DNA of 64,000 nucleotides from Hypholoma sublateritium FD-334 SS-4 (lineage: Eukaryota; Basidiomycota; Agaricomycetes; Agaricales; Strophariaceae). Of the stretch, positions 1 to 12,116 are shown in pieces (position 1 is the first letter of the stretch; the number at the start of each line of letters is the position of its first letter). The notes beneath the pieces are model-generated. The model saw nothing but the letters and a program-made list of their open reading frames with translations. It was not told the origin of the DNA and ran no database searches. Made by a program: the position numbers and the translations under genes. The stretch spans positions 62,001 through 126,000 of the forward strand of contig KN817521.1 of the NCBI GenBank assembly GCA_000827495.1, given 5' to 3'.

Positions 1-1
1 C

Positions 2-622
2 ATTCACAGTGGGCTGAAAAATTGGAGAGCTCCCTTGCTCGAAACATTAATCCTTGAACGGGCACGTTTCGGGGAGATTGCAGAAGCTCCAGAAACATCT
101 ATGCCCGGAAAATATTCCTTTCCCAATCTTCGGGCTTTGGTTATGATCGACAACGAGCCTTGTAGCCGGCTCTCCGCCATTGTCCTCACTCATTTGACGA
201 GTAGCATTAAGGAGCTGATTATATCGGACAGCCGACGGCGACCCCCAAATGGGTACACCCTCGTAACAGAGCTCTTTAATTATGAGTACACTAATCAGGG
301 ATGGCCTCGATTGCAAGAGATCACACTGAATATTCGAAGCCTTGATCAAAGAGACCCCGAATTTCTTGTTCGATGTATGCAGACGCGGTGCCAAGTATCC
401 CATCCCACCCTCAAACTCGACAGCGGTCTCCTCAAAATCTGGATGATCAAGCACAGACTTTGTTTGCTTGAATTGGGGTACCTTTGTGAGATCGAACCTT
501 TGGCCTCGTCTAATTCCACCATTCCTATCCACTGGCCTGCTGACTTGCATGACGGGCCTTTTTACAAGTTATTTGACCGACTGGAGACACTCAACGTTCC
601 AAAATACTCTTTCGAAGAATAA
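2..622 (+). CDS. F-box/LRR-like protein, C-terminal part (5' end outside window)
   Basis: The frame is open from base 2 and closes with TAA at 620-622, about 206 residues, so only the C-terminal part is present and its true start lies upstream. The protein has leucine-spaced segments such as LLETLILERARFGEI, YSFPNLRALVMID and WPRLQEITLNIRSL, then LFDRLETLNVPKYSFEE. This is the irregular LRR-like pattern that follows the F-box in the large, fast-diverging F-box family of mushroom-forming fungi. Such proteins would recruit substrates to SCF ubiquitin ligases, but the F-box itself is not in view, so the family call is inference. No intron is needed in the visible part. It converges on the coatomer gene, with about 240 bases between the two stops. 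Confidence 0.5.
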   Translation: MHSGLKNWRAPLLETLILERARFGEIAEAPETSMPGKYSFPNLRALVMIDNEPCSRLSAIVLTHLTSSIKELIISDSRRRPPNGYTLVTELFNYEYTNQGWPRLQEITLNIRSLDQRDPEFLVRCMQTRCQVSHPTLKLDSGLLKIWMIKHRLCLLELGYLCEIEPLASSNSTIPIHWPADLHDGPFYKLFDRLETLNVPKYSFEE

Positions 623-859
623 TTCCAGGAACATTCACATTGTTTTTTTTGCATACCTTGACGGTTGCTCATGCTATCATTTGTTTTGCATTATTTCTTG
701 CTTTCTGCTATCACTGAAAGTTGGTGTCCGCTATCACTTGCTTTCTTGCTTTCTGGAACTTGTATATCTCTCTCTAACTTGAAATATAATCACGATAAAC
801 CATCCAAATTAACAGCAAAATCTACACGACATTCACAAGACGGGAAAATGATCGATATC

Positions 860-3800
860 TTAAACGGAGAGTGGTTTGCTGTCTTTTTGCGCTAGAAGAA
901 AGGAGTGAGCCTGGGAAGCAACCTCTTCGGAAAACCAGCATACCCATCGTAATCCGATCACCCAACGAAAGGGCGATGCCTTGAGTTTTGCTGCGAATAC
1001 GCACGTGCCCAGTGATAGTTCCAGCTTCAGACCGTTCAACGCTAAGGTTGGCGAGAGCATCTTCGCCTGCATAATAGCTCAAGATTGTGTTCTGGACTGG
1101 TCGTAGAAAGAGACATACCGAAAAGACTGCGTGCATACATATTTGCTGATAGGAAGTTACATTCACCCGACGTAGCACCTTCTGGCGTCAGACAGGACAT
1201 ATTGGTCGCCTTCATGACGTGTTTCAAGTATTCACGAGGATCGCTACAGATAATTCGGTATACAGAAAGAGCAATTAGAGAGGCAATGACTTACGACATA
1301 GGGTAGTTCACGTTCACACGATTTTCCCACTCGAACTCTGTCCACATACTACGGAACTATTTGACAAAGAATTAATAGATGTAGAAAATGAAAGTTGAAA
1401 GATATTACCTGGGCCTCATTACAGTACGCGGGTTTAATGTAATCCATGATATCAATATGGATATCATTTAGGATAACGCATGCCTCTGACATATTTGGGC
1501 CCTCCCACAGGATACTGCCGAAGATGACACCGGTTTCTGTCGAAGAAACCTTGATGGTGGCTTTGATACTTTGGAATCCATGAGGGGCGATGGTATAGAC
1601 AGAGGGTCGCTCAACGATCTTCAGGTCGCCTAGAGTTGCAAAATCCAAGCAGAGGTTCTGCAGCGTGTTGGCAGTCTGGTTGACTAGCAACACGTCAAGA
1701 AGGATATCGAATCCGTTCATTTTAACGTATGCCTCTGCATATATAGGGTCAGAGAAACCTACAGTTTGACACTGTTAGACATTGAAAGTTTTCGCAAGTG
1801 AGAATTTCCGACCGGTTAATTGCGAAATGCGACTAAGATTCGACATGAAATCCTCTTGAACTTCACCAGCTCCGGTAGCCCGGCCGACGTCTTCGTCATA
1901 CTATCATTAAAAGGAGTTGAGGGTTTAGCTTCATGTCAATTAGACCAAGAAACTGTTTGAACCCACGTCGATCGCTTCATCCGCCGTTTTCTTTGAAAAT
2001 TGGCGGAAGGACAGTAGATCATCGACTTGAATAGCGATAGCCTTAGTTGTCTCTGCCTCTTTCTTCTCGGCAGCGCGTTTCTCTTGGGCGCCAAGCATCT
2101 TCGTGAAGGCAGTCTTTGTATCTTCCAAGAAGATGTCATGTACGGCTGGCTCTGTTTCCAGTCCGCTCAGCGTTTGGATGCAATTCATGATGCGTTCATT
2201 CGAATCTTCGTCGATTTGAACAGTAACAAATTTAGATTGGCCAACGCGCATTATAGACGTCATGATTAACATGGCCTGATGTAAATGTTATCAGCGAAGG
2301 TCAAGAAGTGATAATTAAAAACATGCCTCTGCGCGGAGAGTATTGGATGCCACAGCATCCTTCGTGGCTTCGGAAAAGCGGAGGACCAGTTTGGTCAAAG
2401 CAGATGCCAGTACAGCGCCAGTGAAGAAATCTCCTCCAAGGATCAAGGCTGTGGAAAAAAAGGTGAGCTCTTCGTAGAAAACGATCTGCCAAAATAATAT
2501 AAACAAACTTCTTAAGGGAGGTTTCGCAGCCGTTTTGACTGCTTCCAACCTCGCCGCATTAGTGCTTGTATACGCAGATTCCGTAGCGTAGGTCCCGTCT
2601 GCTAGAATCTTGGGTCGTCCTCCACCTTCAGCTTTAGGCTTTTCTGTTTCTTCTTCCTCTTCACCACCAGCTTCGTCCAGAAGGCGTTGCTCCGTAGCGA
2701 GGATTGGTATTTCACCAATAACCTTTCTGATTTCCCTCATGGTTGCATTTATGTCGGCGACGGCTTCAACATATTCACCAAGGATCCAAAGTACGCCACG
2801 GAAAACCTTGCCGGATTTAATTTCGGGGAGAGTAGAGATCAGTTTCTCGCAGATTGTCGCTCGGAGATGGGGGAACTTTTCTACGACTTCGCTATCGGCC
2901 AGTAAGCTCTCCAAATCCCTATAGATGCGAGAAAGACAAATGCATACCGCACGAAAGCAACAACATCAAGAGCGGAAGGGTTGTTAGAATCGCCGAGGAA
3001 CTCCATTAATGCGTGCACAACACTAGCAGCAACTTCTGAGAATTTCACCGCTGTAATATGAATCGATTGGATGAGCAGTTGGCGGTATTCTGGCGCCTGG
3101 ATTACACAAAGGTATGTCTTGGTAAGTCTTATCACAACACTGGTTAAACAAGATAATCCCACTTTTTCGAAGTCGGCCTCTTGAGTTTTTTGCAGTTGCT
3201 TTTTCAAAAAAAGGACAACTTCCTCGACATTTCTGCTTGATGTCATGCTCAAAACGATTCCAATTGCTTTCCGGCGGACTTCCATATCCGCACTACAAGG
3301 TGGTCAGTGGGTTTGAAAACAAGTGAGATATGGGGGAAAAACACCTAGACAAAATTTGCAGTACATCCATGATTAGTCCATCGAGAACATGACCATGCTT
3401 TGCGCGAAGGTTATCTAGACGATCAAGGACGATGAGCTTTACATTGTTATCGGATTCCTTGATGACGAGAGTGATGAAGGAGGAAGCAGCGGCTGAAATG
3501 GGCGCCTGTCAACTTTTAGACGTAAATCAAATACATAAACAGATCACCTTTGACAGCGGCAGGGTTTTGGGTGAGGGTAGTAAGAGTAGTGGCAGCCTCA
3601 TATTTGACAGCATGGGAGGTAGCGTTCAAGAGTTCGAAAATGCAACGAATATATCTTGCCTGGACTTGTTATATCAGCGCGTCGACCGGGTAGGGATATA
3701 CATTTCAACGTACCTTGTTAGCAGAATCCGTTTTGCAATCCAACCTGATAACTTCGATTATGGACATCTGTAATGCCTCGTCCAAAGAGCCAATCGAGTC

Positions 3801-4599
3801 GTATATGCTCAATATGTATTCAACGGCCTTGGGCATAGAGCAATGTGCAAGGAACACGAAGGCGTTACGTTTGCAGGACGAATCACTTTCCGCAGCAAGG
3901 AAAGTAGACATGAGTTCGGCGGCGTCGGGAATAAGATTCTCGAATTCGCGGTAGATGGAGTACAGGGCAAAGACCGCATTTTTGCGCACATATGAGTGTC
4001 GGTGTTCGAGGCAAGAGCGACAGGTGGGTATCAGAGGCTCTAACAGTTCTTGATCCTTTGCAATCTTTTGCAGAAAGCGAAGGCTGGCGCCGCGGATATA
4101 TTCGTTGGGATGTTGCTGGTTCCAAGTCAGCACATAGCCCCCTTTCTGTATTTCAAAAGATACGTACCAGGTCATTTCGGATCGCGTTGCTGGATTCATG
4201 GTTAAGTTCATGTATTTTCTAACATCGAATAGTACTTACACGACAAGAATCATCTCCTGCTTCAGCTTGCCGGTTTCGTCATACTTTGGGCAAACCTCCC
4301 AGTAGAAATGTAGCAGTTTCTTGAGTTGCTTATTCCGTGAGGGCATCACAAATTGGATTATAGGCATCATGAGGGTCGGCTGAATTATCATTGAGTACTT
4401 TCAAGCGACAAGAATCGCACAACGCACTCACTTGAGGATTGCCATTGATAGTCGAGACTATGATCTTGCGCAACGTGTCGATTTTGACCTCATCAGAGCC
4501 TTTCTCGAGGCCAGAGCGAAGCTCTGAAGCGGAAGGATATTCTGCACTGGATTCAAATACGACTGTGTAGCATGAGGAATCCGACGAGGAGACGGCCAT
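860..4599 (-). CDS. SEC26: Coatomer subunit beta (beta-COP)
   Basis: Beta-COP is a core subunit of the COPI coat that returns vesicles from Golgi to ER. The start ATG (4597-4599) opens [16 protein letters not shown], followed by [18 protein letters not shown], the conserved N terminus. HEAT/adaptin-like repeats follow, e.g. [36 protein letters not shown] and [21 protein letters not shown]. The appendage end reads [21 protein letters not shown] last intron (about 884-930) joins SLGDRITM to [10 protein letters not shown] and the stop at 860-862; reading through that intron gives a wrong tail. At least a dozen short introns are present, and the length fits the family (about 950 residues). The gene is divergent from the DUF6534 gene at 5178. 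Identification is secure; some inner joins are approximate. Confidence 0.93.
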
Positions 4600-5177
4600 C
4601 TTGGAACAAGTCTACCGTCAACGGCCAGCGATGGTGGAGAAGGTAATGCGTTCAGTATAAGTAACCTCGTGGGAACTTTGGCGGACGCGACGTGTCCGGA
4701 CTCCGCGACTGAGGCGGCTGTCGCTGCCCTCTTCCGGCTCCATACATATACTACACACCTTTATCTGCCAAGCATCCCGGAAAACTGGACACAAAATACC
4801 CTTGGTCAAAGCGCAGCCAGGCTATCGATCTTCCGACCACCAACTTGAATTCGGGCTCTCATGCGAAGCCTTGGTCGAAAAAGCCAAGGTCCTCAATTTT
4901 GCGGTAGCCCATTGGCTAGCATGCAGCTAATATAGCTGAATACTGCATATGCCCTCGCGTATCAGCAGTCTTGTGTCCTCATGTGATACACTGTTTGTTA
5001 CTTCGAGACTCGCGCCTCCCAAAGTTGAATCGTCGTCGAACCGGAGCCAAGAATATCTCATGCTAACTAAGATTAGGTCTCTCAGAATGGGGGCCGGCTT
5101 TGCTTCATGTATAAAGGTCGTATATCGAGAATTCTTTGGGCAAGACTTGGAAAGTTCACAGTTCTTCATTGCTTCCA
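4600..5177. promoter_or_regulatory. Intergenic region between divergent beta-COP and DUF6534 genes
   Basis: About 580 bases separate the two divergent start codons, so promoters for both genes should lie here. I see no clear TATA box and no convincing open frame. Confidence 0.35.
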
Positions 5178-7197
5178 ATGCACTCCTATTCGGGTACCTA
5201 TGGCGCTCTGCTTCTGGGTGGATTATTTGCTTCTGGGTATGTCCAACGACTGCTTTCCGTCTTCCGTAATATTATGCCCCCTCCATTGATTTCTCTATTC
5301 CCCAGGTTCTCAGGTTTCGTGGCGCTACAAAGTCTCCTCTACTTTAAGCTTTTTCCCAACGACGGAACTCCCCTGAAGTCATTAGTATGAAACATCCACA
5401 CCTCGTCAATTCACATCTGAACCTATGAACTTTGAAGGTGTTGATAGTCTGGCGAGAAAAAAATACTTTACCTAAAGTGACGCCCAATAACTTTAATTTG
5501 ATAGGGCATTTGACTTGGCGCACACTGCTCTAGTCTGGGCTTCTCTCTGGGATTATATGATCACGAACATTGCAAATGTGTCATATGGAGAATATATTCC
5601 TGAGTGCGTTCATTTGTTCGTCCAGAGGCTTGGTGCTGATCTCTACAACACTGGTACTACGCAGAACGATTGCTGTGAGCTTAGAATTCCAAATTCATTC
5701 TTTTGTGTTGAATGTCTTTCCATAGCTAACCATTGTACTCACTGTAAGTCTGTTTCTGACGTTCGCGTGGCCAAATCAACTAATACTTCTGCGAAGGCCA
5801 TCCTTACTTTCTTAACTCAATGGTACTATTCATTCCATCCATATTGTCGGTGAATGTTTATTTGAGCTCCTAGTTTCTTTGCTCATCGCATATTTCACCG
5901 TAAGTACTCTAAGCTTATACATTCAGCTATGCATTTGATTTCTATATACTATATCCTTTTAGTGAGTCGCCGGAACTGGTATATAACTGCACCAGTAGTA
6001 AGTTCTTGATGGCCTTCAACTGTCTCCAATCTCAGTCCATGCCCCTGGAAACAAAAGGTGATACTAGCCGTCGGCAGACTAGGTGCGTATAAACAGCTGT
6101 GGACCAACCATACATGATATCAATGTCTACTCCTTTCTATCAAATGTAGCTTGTGCATGTGGTATGTTTATCCCTTTCTGACGGCTGCTGGCTTCATTGA
6201 AGTATTTGACAACTTCAGTATCAGGCGCAGAAATGTATATCAGCCCTCTTTACCCCGAGCTACGATTCTGACTGGTGCTCATACATGCTCAGGATCGAAA
6301 TGCAATACTTTGAAAATTTCAGGGCGAAGTTTCGAGTATGTCCCACGACGAGTGCTATTCTTGCGTCTTTGTGTGTTCATCTCACTATAGTGGCTGTTTT
6401 CAATGGGTCTTGCTCTGTCGTCAGGTGCAGATATTCTGATAACCGCTCTACTCTTCATTCTTCTCCGAAAATCGAAAGCGGATTCAGTAAGGTATGATTT
6501 AGGGCCCCCATTGGATATAACCACTCACCATATACTTTAAGCCTCGACGATATAATTGATGCCTGCATTCTTTATACCTTCGAGATTGGCTCTTTGACAA
6601 GGTGGGCGCTTAATTGTGTGTCTGAAAATGACCGCCTCTCAAATGTGGACAGTGTGACCACTGTGGTTTCTTTGATCTGTGTTCGTACCCTATCATTGGC
6701 CAGTAAATTATTTTCTAAACATGCCACTTTCCGCTATCTAGTGGGTCGTTCTGGACGACAGCCTCATCTTCCTTGGATTACACTTCCTGATTGGAAAATG
6801 TAAGTCTGCCTCCCCGCTCTCAAAACACATGAGCTCCAAAAATCATTAGTGTATGCAAACTCGTTGTTGGCATCGTGAGAATTGAATTTCCTCTTCCATG
6901 TTGCCAGTATCTGAATAAACCATCTTTTTCAAATCTTTTCATTAGGCTCAATAGTCGTCAACGCTTCCGGCGCTCTCGTGCCACTGTGACGGCCTTCGAC
7001 TTGCTTAGCATGCCTCATATTCAACCTTTACCCGCGGAATTCCAGGTGAGGGCAGGTACATACACATATACAAGAAATTAACGGGAAGGGTCTTATAATT
7101 TTTCCAGAATACACACAACTCCCGCAATGCAAATTGCGGCGTGCAAGTAGATGTCATCAAAAGTGTGCAATATGATGTTGAAACGGGGAAGGAGTAG
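5178..7197 (+). CDS. DUF6534-type multi-pass membrane protein, copy 1
   Basis: The gene is split into many short exons. In order they encode MHSYSGTYGALLLGGLFASG, LQSLLYFKLFPNDGTPLKSL, a 14-nt microexon (VLIV), AFDLAHTALVWASLWDYMIT, FFAHRI, SRRNWYITAPV, WLFSMGLALSSGADILITAL, DDIIDACILYTFEIGSLTR, VVLDDSLIFLGLHFLIGK, VYANSLLAS and a hydrophilic tail ending at TAG 7195-7197. This is the heptahelical DUF6534 pattern, including the HRIY/W and YANSLLA..N.R motifs. The function of the family is unknown; it is expanded in Agaricomycetes. An in-frame upstream ATG (5136) is less likely because family members start close to TYGA. The microexon's downstream donor appears to be GC rather than GT. Copy 2 (8092) shares the exon plan, so this is a tandem duplication. 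Confidence 0.78.
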
Positions 7198-8091
7198 GGC
7201 TCGGCTATCTCGGAGTCAGCCATACATACCAACACTTCGTGTCGACCAATGAATATCACTGTCATCGAAGTCTCCATAAATCCTTACAAGTCGGAAGGTC
7301 TTCGACGACCGCGTGGGGACGCGCCATTTTTTGCTGAGTTGCAGTAATTTGGCTCGGACTCATGACTATCCACAGGATGGCTACATAGAGACGGAAGGGC
7401 CGTCGATGCGCACTGAATGGAGTGGCTCTGTTCAGATGTCTAAGTACACCGCCGTTCCAACGATCATTTCTTCAGTTTATCGTTGGAGGCATTAAAAACC
7501 ACATGCATCCAGCGCTCAGCACACTGATCTCCGGCTTGGAGCTCACCGCGGAAGGCCTTTCCTGTGCACGTCAATAATGGTCTAGGCCTTGCCGATTTGA
7601 TCAATGTTCCGACGTCTTCTTGCGTCCTCTTGTGCCTATAAGTATCGTTGTGTCCGTGAAGGGGAAACGGCGACACCCGGCGCTACTTATGTTGATCAGA
7701 GAAATTGGGCGTACATCTTTTGTGAAGCCGTACATGTATGTATTCATTCAAGTCTTCAAGAGTTTGGTGGTGATCAAGTGGTGATTAGACGGCGCGCGTT
7801 ACGCCGAGATCCAGAGGTCTGAAAAACCATACTTATTCTTCAAGGGTCTTCAGTCGTATGGAATACAGGATAACTCCATACTCGACGACGCTGTCGAGGG
7901 GATGATGAGGATAAGCATGCCAGCGACCGCTGGATCTGATGGATGGATGTTGCCGGTTAAATTAACCCGAAAGGATTTGGAAAGGGCAGGGTGAATATAT
8001 ATAGTGTTTAGGCTGTGTGAGAGAGCGCACCGCCGTCCGTGGAACTCCTCCGTCTTGAAGACACCCTAGCCCGCCGTCGCCCCGGACCTTC
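7198..8091. other. Intergenic region between DUF6534 copies
   Basis: Nothing here looks coding; the open frames are short and lack family features. An AT-rich TATA-like stretch (about 7993-8002) lies 90-100 bases before the ATG of copy 2 and may be its core promoter. Confidence 0.3.
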
Positions 8092-10140
8092 ATGCAGGTC
8101 GACGCGGGGACATACGGCGCGCTTCTTCTCGGCGCGCTCTTTGCATCGGGGTACGTGACGCCATTTATGTATATCACGGTGCTATCGCTCACGAGAATAT
8201 TTCCCGGAGCAGACTCTCAGGCGTCTTCGGTGTGCAATGCCTCCTGTACTTTAAATGCTACCCTACGGATAAGAAAGCTCTGAAGGCCTTGGTTTGTCAC
8301 GGCCTACTTCCTCAAGGATGAGCTTTTTTAACACGCCATTCCACTCAGGTCGTGTTTGCATGGTGAGGCTTTGTCCAGCCCGTCTGCACCCATAATAGAT
8401 AGCTAATATTGATGTGCCAGGGGACTTGAGATCACCCATACTGCCCTCGTTTGGATTTCGGTCTGGAGTTACTTCGTTCAGCACTTTGGGGAGGTCGACT
8501 ACATCGATCACATTCCAACGTATGTATCTACACTTCTCAATCCACATATTTTTATTCATCGATATTTAGGAGCATAGCGGTAAGACTTTCGCGTACTCCG
8601 CAGGGAAAACAATTTTACTAAGGGCACATAAACTGCAGCTGAGCGTCATGTTAACTGTAATTACTTATTCTTCACTATCATCCTTGACTTTTCTCACTAA
8701 CGACCCATTCTACTTGACTAGGCAACTCTCACATTCCTTGCACATTGGTATGAGATCAAATTTCAATTCACAATATTCTATATTGAGGCTCTATATCTCT
8801 CTCAGTTTATTTGCCCATCGGATATACTATTGTAAGTTGGACCAGGGTTTAGCTGGGAAAACAAGATATCCCGAACTGACGCAGGAGATGTCCAGTGAGT
8901 GAACACAATTGGTGGCTTGCAATGCCTGTCGTATGTTGTCTCTCCGTGCACCCGCCAATGCAAATAATCTGATCATTGTTTCGAAGATTGTTCTGGCTTT
9001 AGGTCGTCTAGGTGAGATCCATACATCGTCATCTGCCAGAAATCTGGCTGATGAAGCCTGTCATTCGGATATATGTAGCCGCAGCAAGTGGTGAGTACTT
9101 CTAGATCCGATATTCTTGACGACTTGTATCTTACCATCTGACTTGTCATCTGTAGTTTCTGGAGCGGAAATGTGAGAACAGCAGCGAGGTATAGTATGCA
9201 CCGTACTAATTATGGCTTCAGGATTCACCTTCGTAGTTTTGCTCGCTTCAGGAAGCAGTTTCTAGTATGTCAAGAACATCACTCTGCCGCCTCATTATAA
9301 CTAACCTTTCATCCTTAGTGGCTATTCAGCCTTGGATTGTCATTATCATCGGCAGTGGATATATTGATAACGTTATCCCTGTTCTTGTTGCTCAGGAAGA
9401 GTAGACGCCAAAGCGTGAAGTAAGAATATAAGAATTCCCTTTCTAATCGGATCCTGGCTGATATCAGGAACCAGGTTAAATTACCTGATTGACGCGCTAC
9501 TGCTTTACACCTTCGAAATTGGTTCCTTAACAAGGTATATTATATCACAAACATTTCCCATGGGGAATTTGTGCACCATGATTTGACCGTGATCTATCGC
9601 ACCCTAGCGCGGCTACAGTGGCTTCTATGCTATGTGTAAGTTGACCCCTTTGACTTGACTCCTCAACCTTATTGTCTTTGCAGTGGTCTACACTTGATAA
9701 GAGCCTGGTGTTCCTTGGATTTCATTTCGTCATTGGGAAGCGTAAGTCAACGATTGCTTCTATGCGGGAGGAACCATCTGATGTATTTTTAGTCTACGCA
9801 AATTCGCTGCTGGCAACGTCAGTAGCCTTATCCAAACTGTCAAACAAATCAATCTAATATGACATCTTATCATAGACTGAACTCACGGCGGAAGTTGAGG
9901 AAAGCTCGATCCACAGCCTTTAACGACTTTGTCAATTTCAATGTCAACCAGTCAGCCACCGTCAGCGCCATCCAATTTCAAGTGCGTACTCAAAGTTTCA
10001 AACATCGAGTCCACCAGCTGGTTAACATACAATTTGAACAGAATTCAGAAAATCAACCTGGCGAGAGTGACACGCGATTAGCTGACTCAATGTCAGATCC
10101 GGAAGCTCTCAAAAACGGAGAAAATGACACGGAAGAATAA
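8092..10140 (+). CDS. DUF6534-type multi-pass membrane protein, copy 2
   Basis: The start MQVDAGTYGALLLGALFASG is followed by exons encoding VFGVQCLLYFKCYPTDKKAL, a 14-nt microexon (VVFA), GLEITHTALVWISVWSYFV, SEHNWWLAMPV, WLFSLGLSLSSAVDILITLS, YLIDALLLYTFEIGSLTR, STLDKSLVFLGFHFVIGK and VYANSLLAT, then a polar cytoplasmic-type tail ending NDTEE and TAA at 10138-10140. The segments give a DUF6534 protein with about seven membrane helices. A conserved join after the HCLFAHRIYY helix uses the acceptor ...TGTCCAG, which skips an in-frame stop. All joins I could test keep frame with GT..AG introns, so this copy looks intact. It is a tandem paralogue of the gene at 5178. Its biochemical role is unknown. 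Confidence 0.82.
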
Positions 10141-10400
10141 TCCGACATTTGAACGCTGTGCTAGCAACACATTTATCATATTTAGGCCAAGTAGTATTAA
10201 ATATCTTCACCAACAGTAATGGCGGAGCGCGCAGTAGTCACAATGTACTTAATAGTGTACCTACGAAGCTGATCAGGCCACCTAAAGATGCACAAGACAG
10301 TTTATATTGGAGTGGATTTGTAATGTACAAGAAGGAGCACAAAACATTGATCAAGTGGTACAAGAAATTGAAAACTGCGTATTGAAGGGCGTTGTGGTTA

Positions 10401-11171
10401 TCAATGAGTCAAAACTGTTCCGTCAATTAGGTAGAGATCTCCATTTAGTCCCTGCAAACAGTGCAAACAGTTTTAGCCAAGGTCGGGAACACAATGGATA
10501 ACGCACTTCTTTCTTCCCGATAATCTTGACGCCATGTTCAAAAGTGACTCGGCTCCATTCCGGACCCTGGCCGTTGTTCTTCGGAATCGGCGTGAACCAA
10601 ATTGATTTGCCCTCAAGTAGTGTTTTGTGGGGATTTGAGTCCAGAGTCAATGGGCATTCCTGCGTCAAGGCTGTGAAGCAAGTAACGACGAGCAACGCTA
10701 ACGAGAACGTACGGCCACGATATGCGCCGAAACCCACGCCTGAACATTCTTCTTAGACTTGTCGTAGAATTGTTCCTCTGACAATTCAATCTCAACGGTC
10801 GGTTCGGGATCCTGGTGCCTAGGATATGAAAGCAAATTATTTGCTGCCATAAGTTATCAGGCCCGGGCCACTGCAGCCCATACTCACGGTTTCCTAGACA
10901 GACCCATGACGGCTTTGTTGGTAGGAACAAAGATAGTCAGCTTTGCAGATGTATCGGAAAGTATCGAGCTCAAGGCGAGTTCGCGAGCATAGGAATAGAA
11001 AATAGAGGCTGAGGGCTCAATGGTAAGCAAGTCGGCGAGGGTAGGCTTCACGGTCGTTTGAGGAATGTACTCTGGGGACTCAGTCATGATTATTTGCTGT
11101 TCCTCCAACGATGATGCAGATGATATAGATATCGAAAGGAGGATTGAGAGGAGGATAGACGGAAGCCTCAT
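10401..11171 (-). CDS. Secreted or membrane-anchored FAS1 (fasciclin) domain protein
   Basis: The start MRLPSILLSILLSISISSAS is a clear signal peptide. The FAS1 fold follows: TLADLLTIEPSASIFYSYAR, LTIFVPTNKAVMGLSRKP (the H1 motif), then after an intron QAWVSAHIVA, ECPLTLDSNPHKTLLEGKSI and, after a last intron, GLNGDLYLIDGTVLTH with the stop at 10401-10403. NGDLYLIDGTV is the usual H2-end motif of FAS1. Three short introns are placed; the second uses the acceptor ...GACGCAG because the nearer AG breaks frame. The product is about 185-190 residues, a single domain. FAS1 proteins act in cell adhesion or at the wall. An upstream in-frame ATG (11226) would bury the signal peptide and is rejected. 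Confidence 0.8.
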
Positions 11172-12116
11172 GTTGCCTAGATGTGGAGCAAAGAGAGAGT
11201 GCTGACCGCGGTCAAAATGGCGTACCACTTATCCAAGGATTGCCTAATGCGGCAGACAGAGCGAGTGGGAGAAATTGCCGACTCTTTGTTCCTAGACTTT
11301 GCTTGTCTTGAATTCTTCAGTCTGTCGTTACGGTCAACCGGGTAGCGGTTCGTACCCAGCTGGCAGAAAATCTGGCGTCTTATATATATGAAAGCTATCT
11401 GTTGCCCTCCTCTACCGAAGGTTCATGCATTCATGACCCGAACTCGACCTTCATTGCCGACTGTACGCCAAATTCCTTTATCTGGTGCTGAATAGTCCTC
11501 CCCCACAGCCATCTGGTCGCTTTGTAATACCAACCTCCGACCACGGCCCCCATCCCCGGGCTTTGAAATCAGCCGTTTTCTTTTGCGAAGTTCAGTCTAG
11601 CGCGTCAGAAGGCGCCTAAGGATTTTCAACTCGACGACATAGTTCAAGCTCAGGATTTCACCAATGAAACCGCCCTTTTTTTTTTTTTTTTTTTTTTTGA
11701 TCCTGCTTCTAAAGCAACGGTCGTAAATAGCTTCCAGGCCAGCGACTTCCCATTCGCTGGATAAGGTATGTTTGCATTCTATGCTGGGTGTCAAAGTCGG
11801 TTCTCTAATCTTTTCAGTGGCGATAATGCGTAGACTCTGGTCATTCTTGCAGGGGCTTCAAGTTGATTAGTCAAGAATTATATCGATAGTAATAGATTGC
11901 TTTGTGTATGCTCAGCGCTCAGCAGCAACAGCAATCGAAATACACGCGGAGTTATTTCTTCTGGTATGGCAGTATTTCGTCCACCTGACAATCCGCAATA
12001 CCGTGTCAATCATTATCGAAGGAGAAACGGGCCGCTCATGGGCGTTCATGGGAATATCGCCTTTAAAAACTCTCTGCGCAGGCTGTGATTCTACCCCTTG
12101 CTTCCCCGTATCCACA
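11172..12116. other. Intergenic region between FAS1 and aldo-keto reductase genes
   Basis: This is the shared upstream region of two divergent genes. It contains a TATATATA stretch (11381-11389) and a 23-base T run (11676-11698). No coding region was recognised. Confidence 0.3.
11676..11698 (+). repeat. Poly(T) run of 23 bases
   Basis: An uninterrupted run of T lies in the shared upstream region of the FAS1 and aldo-keto reductase genes. Such tracts often sit in nucleosome-depleted fungal promoters. Its exact length may be affected by sequencing. Confidence 0.8.
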
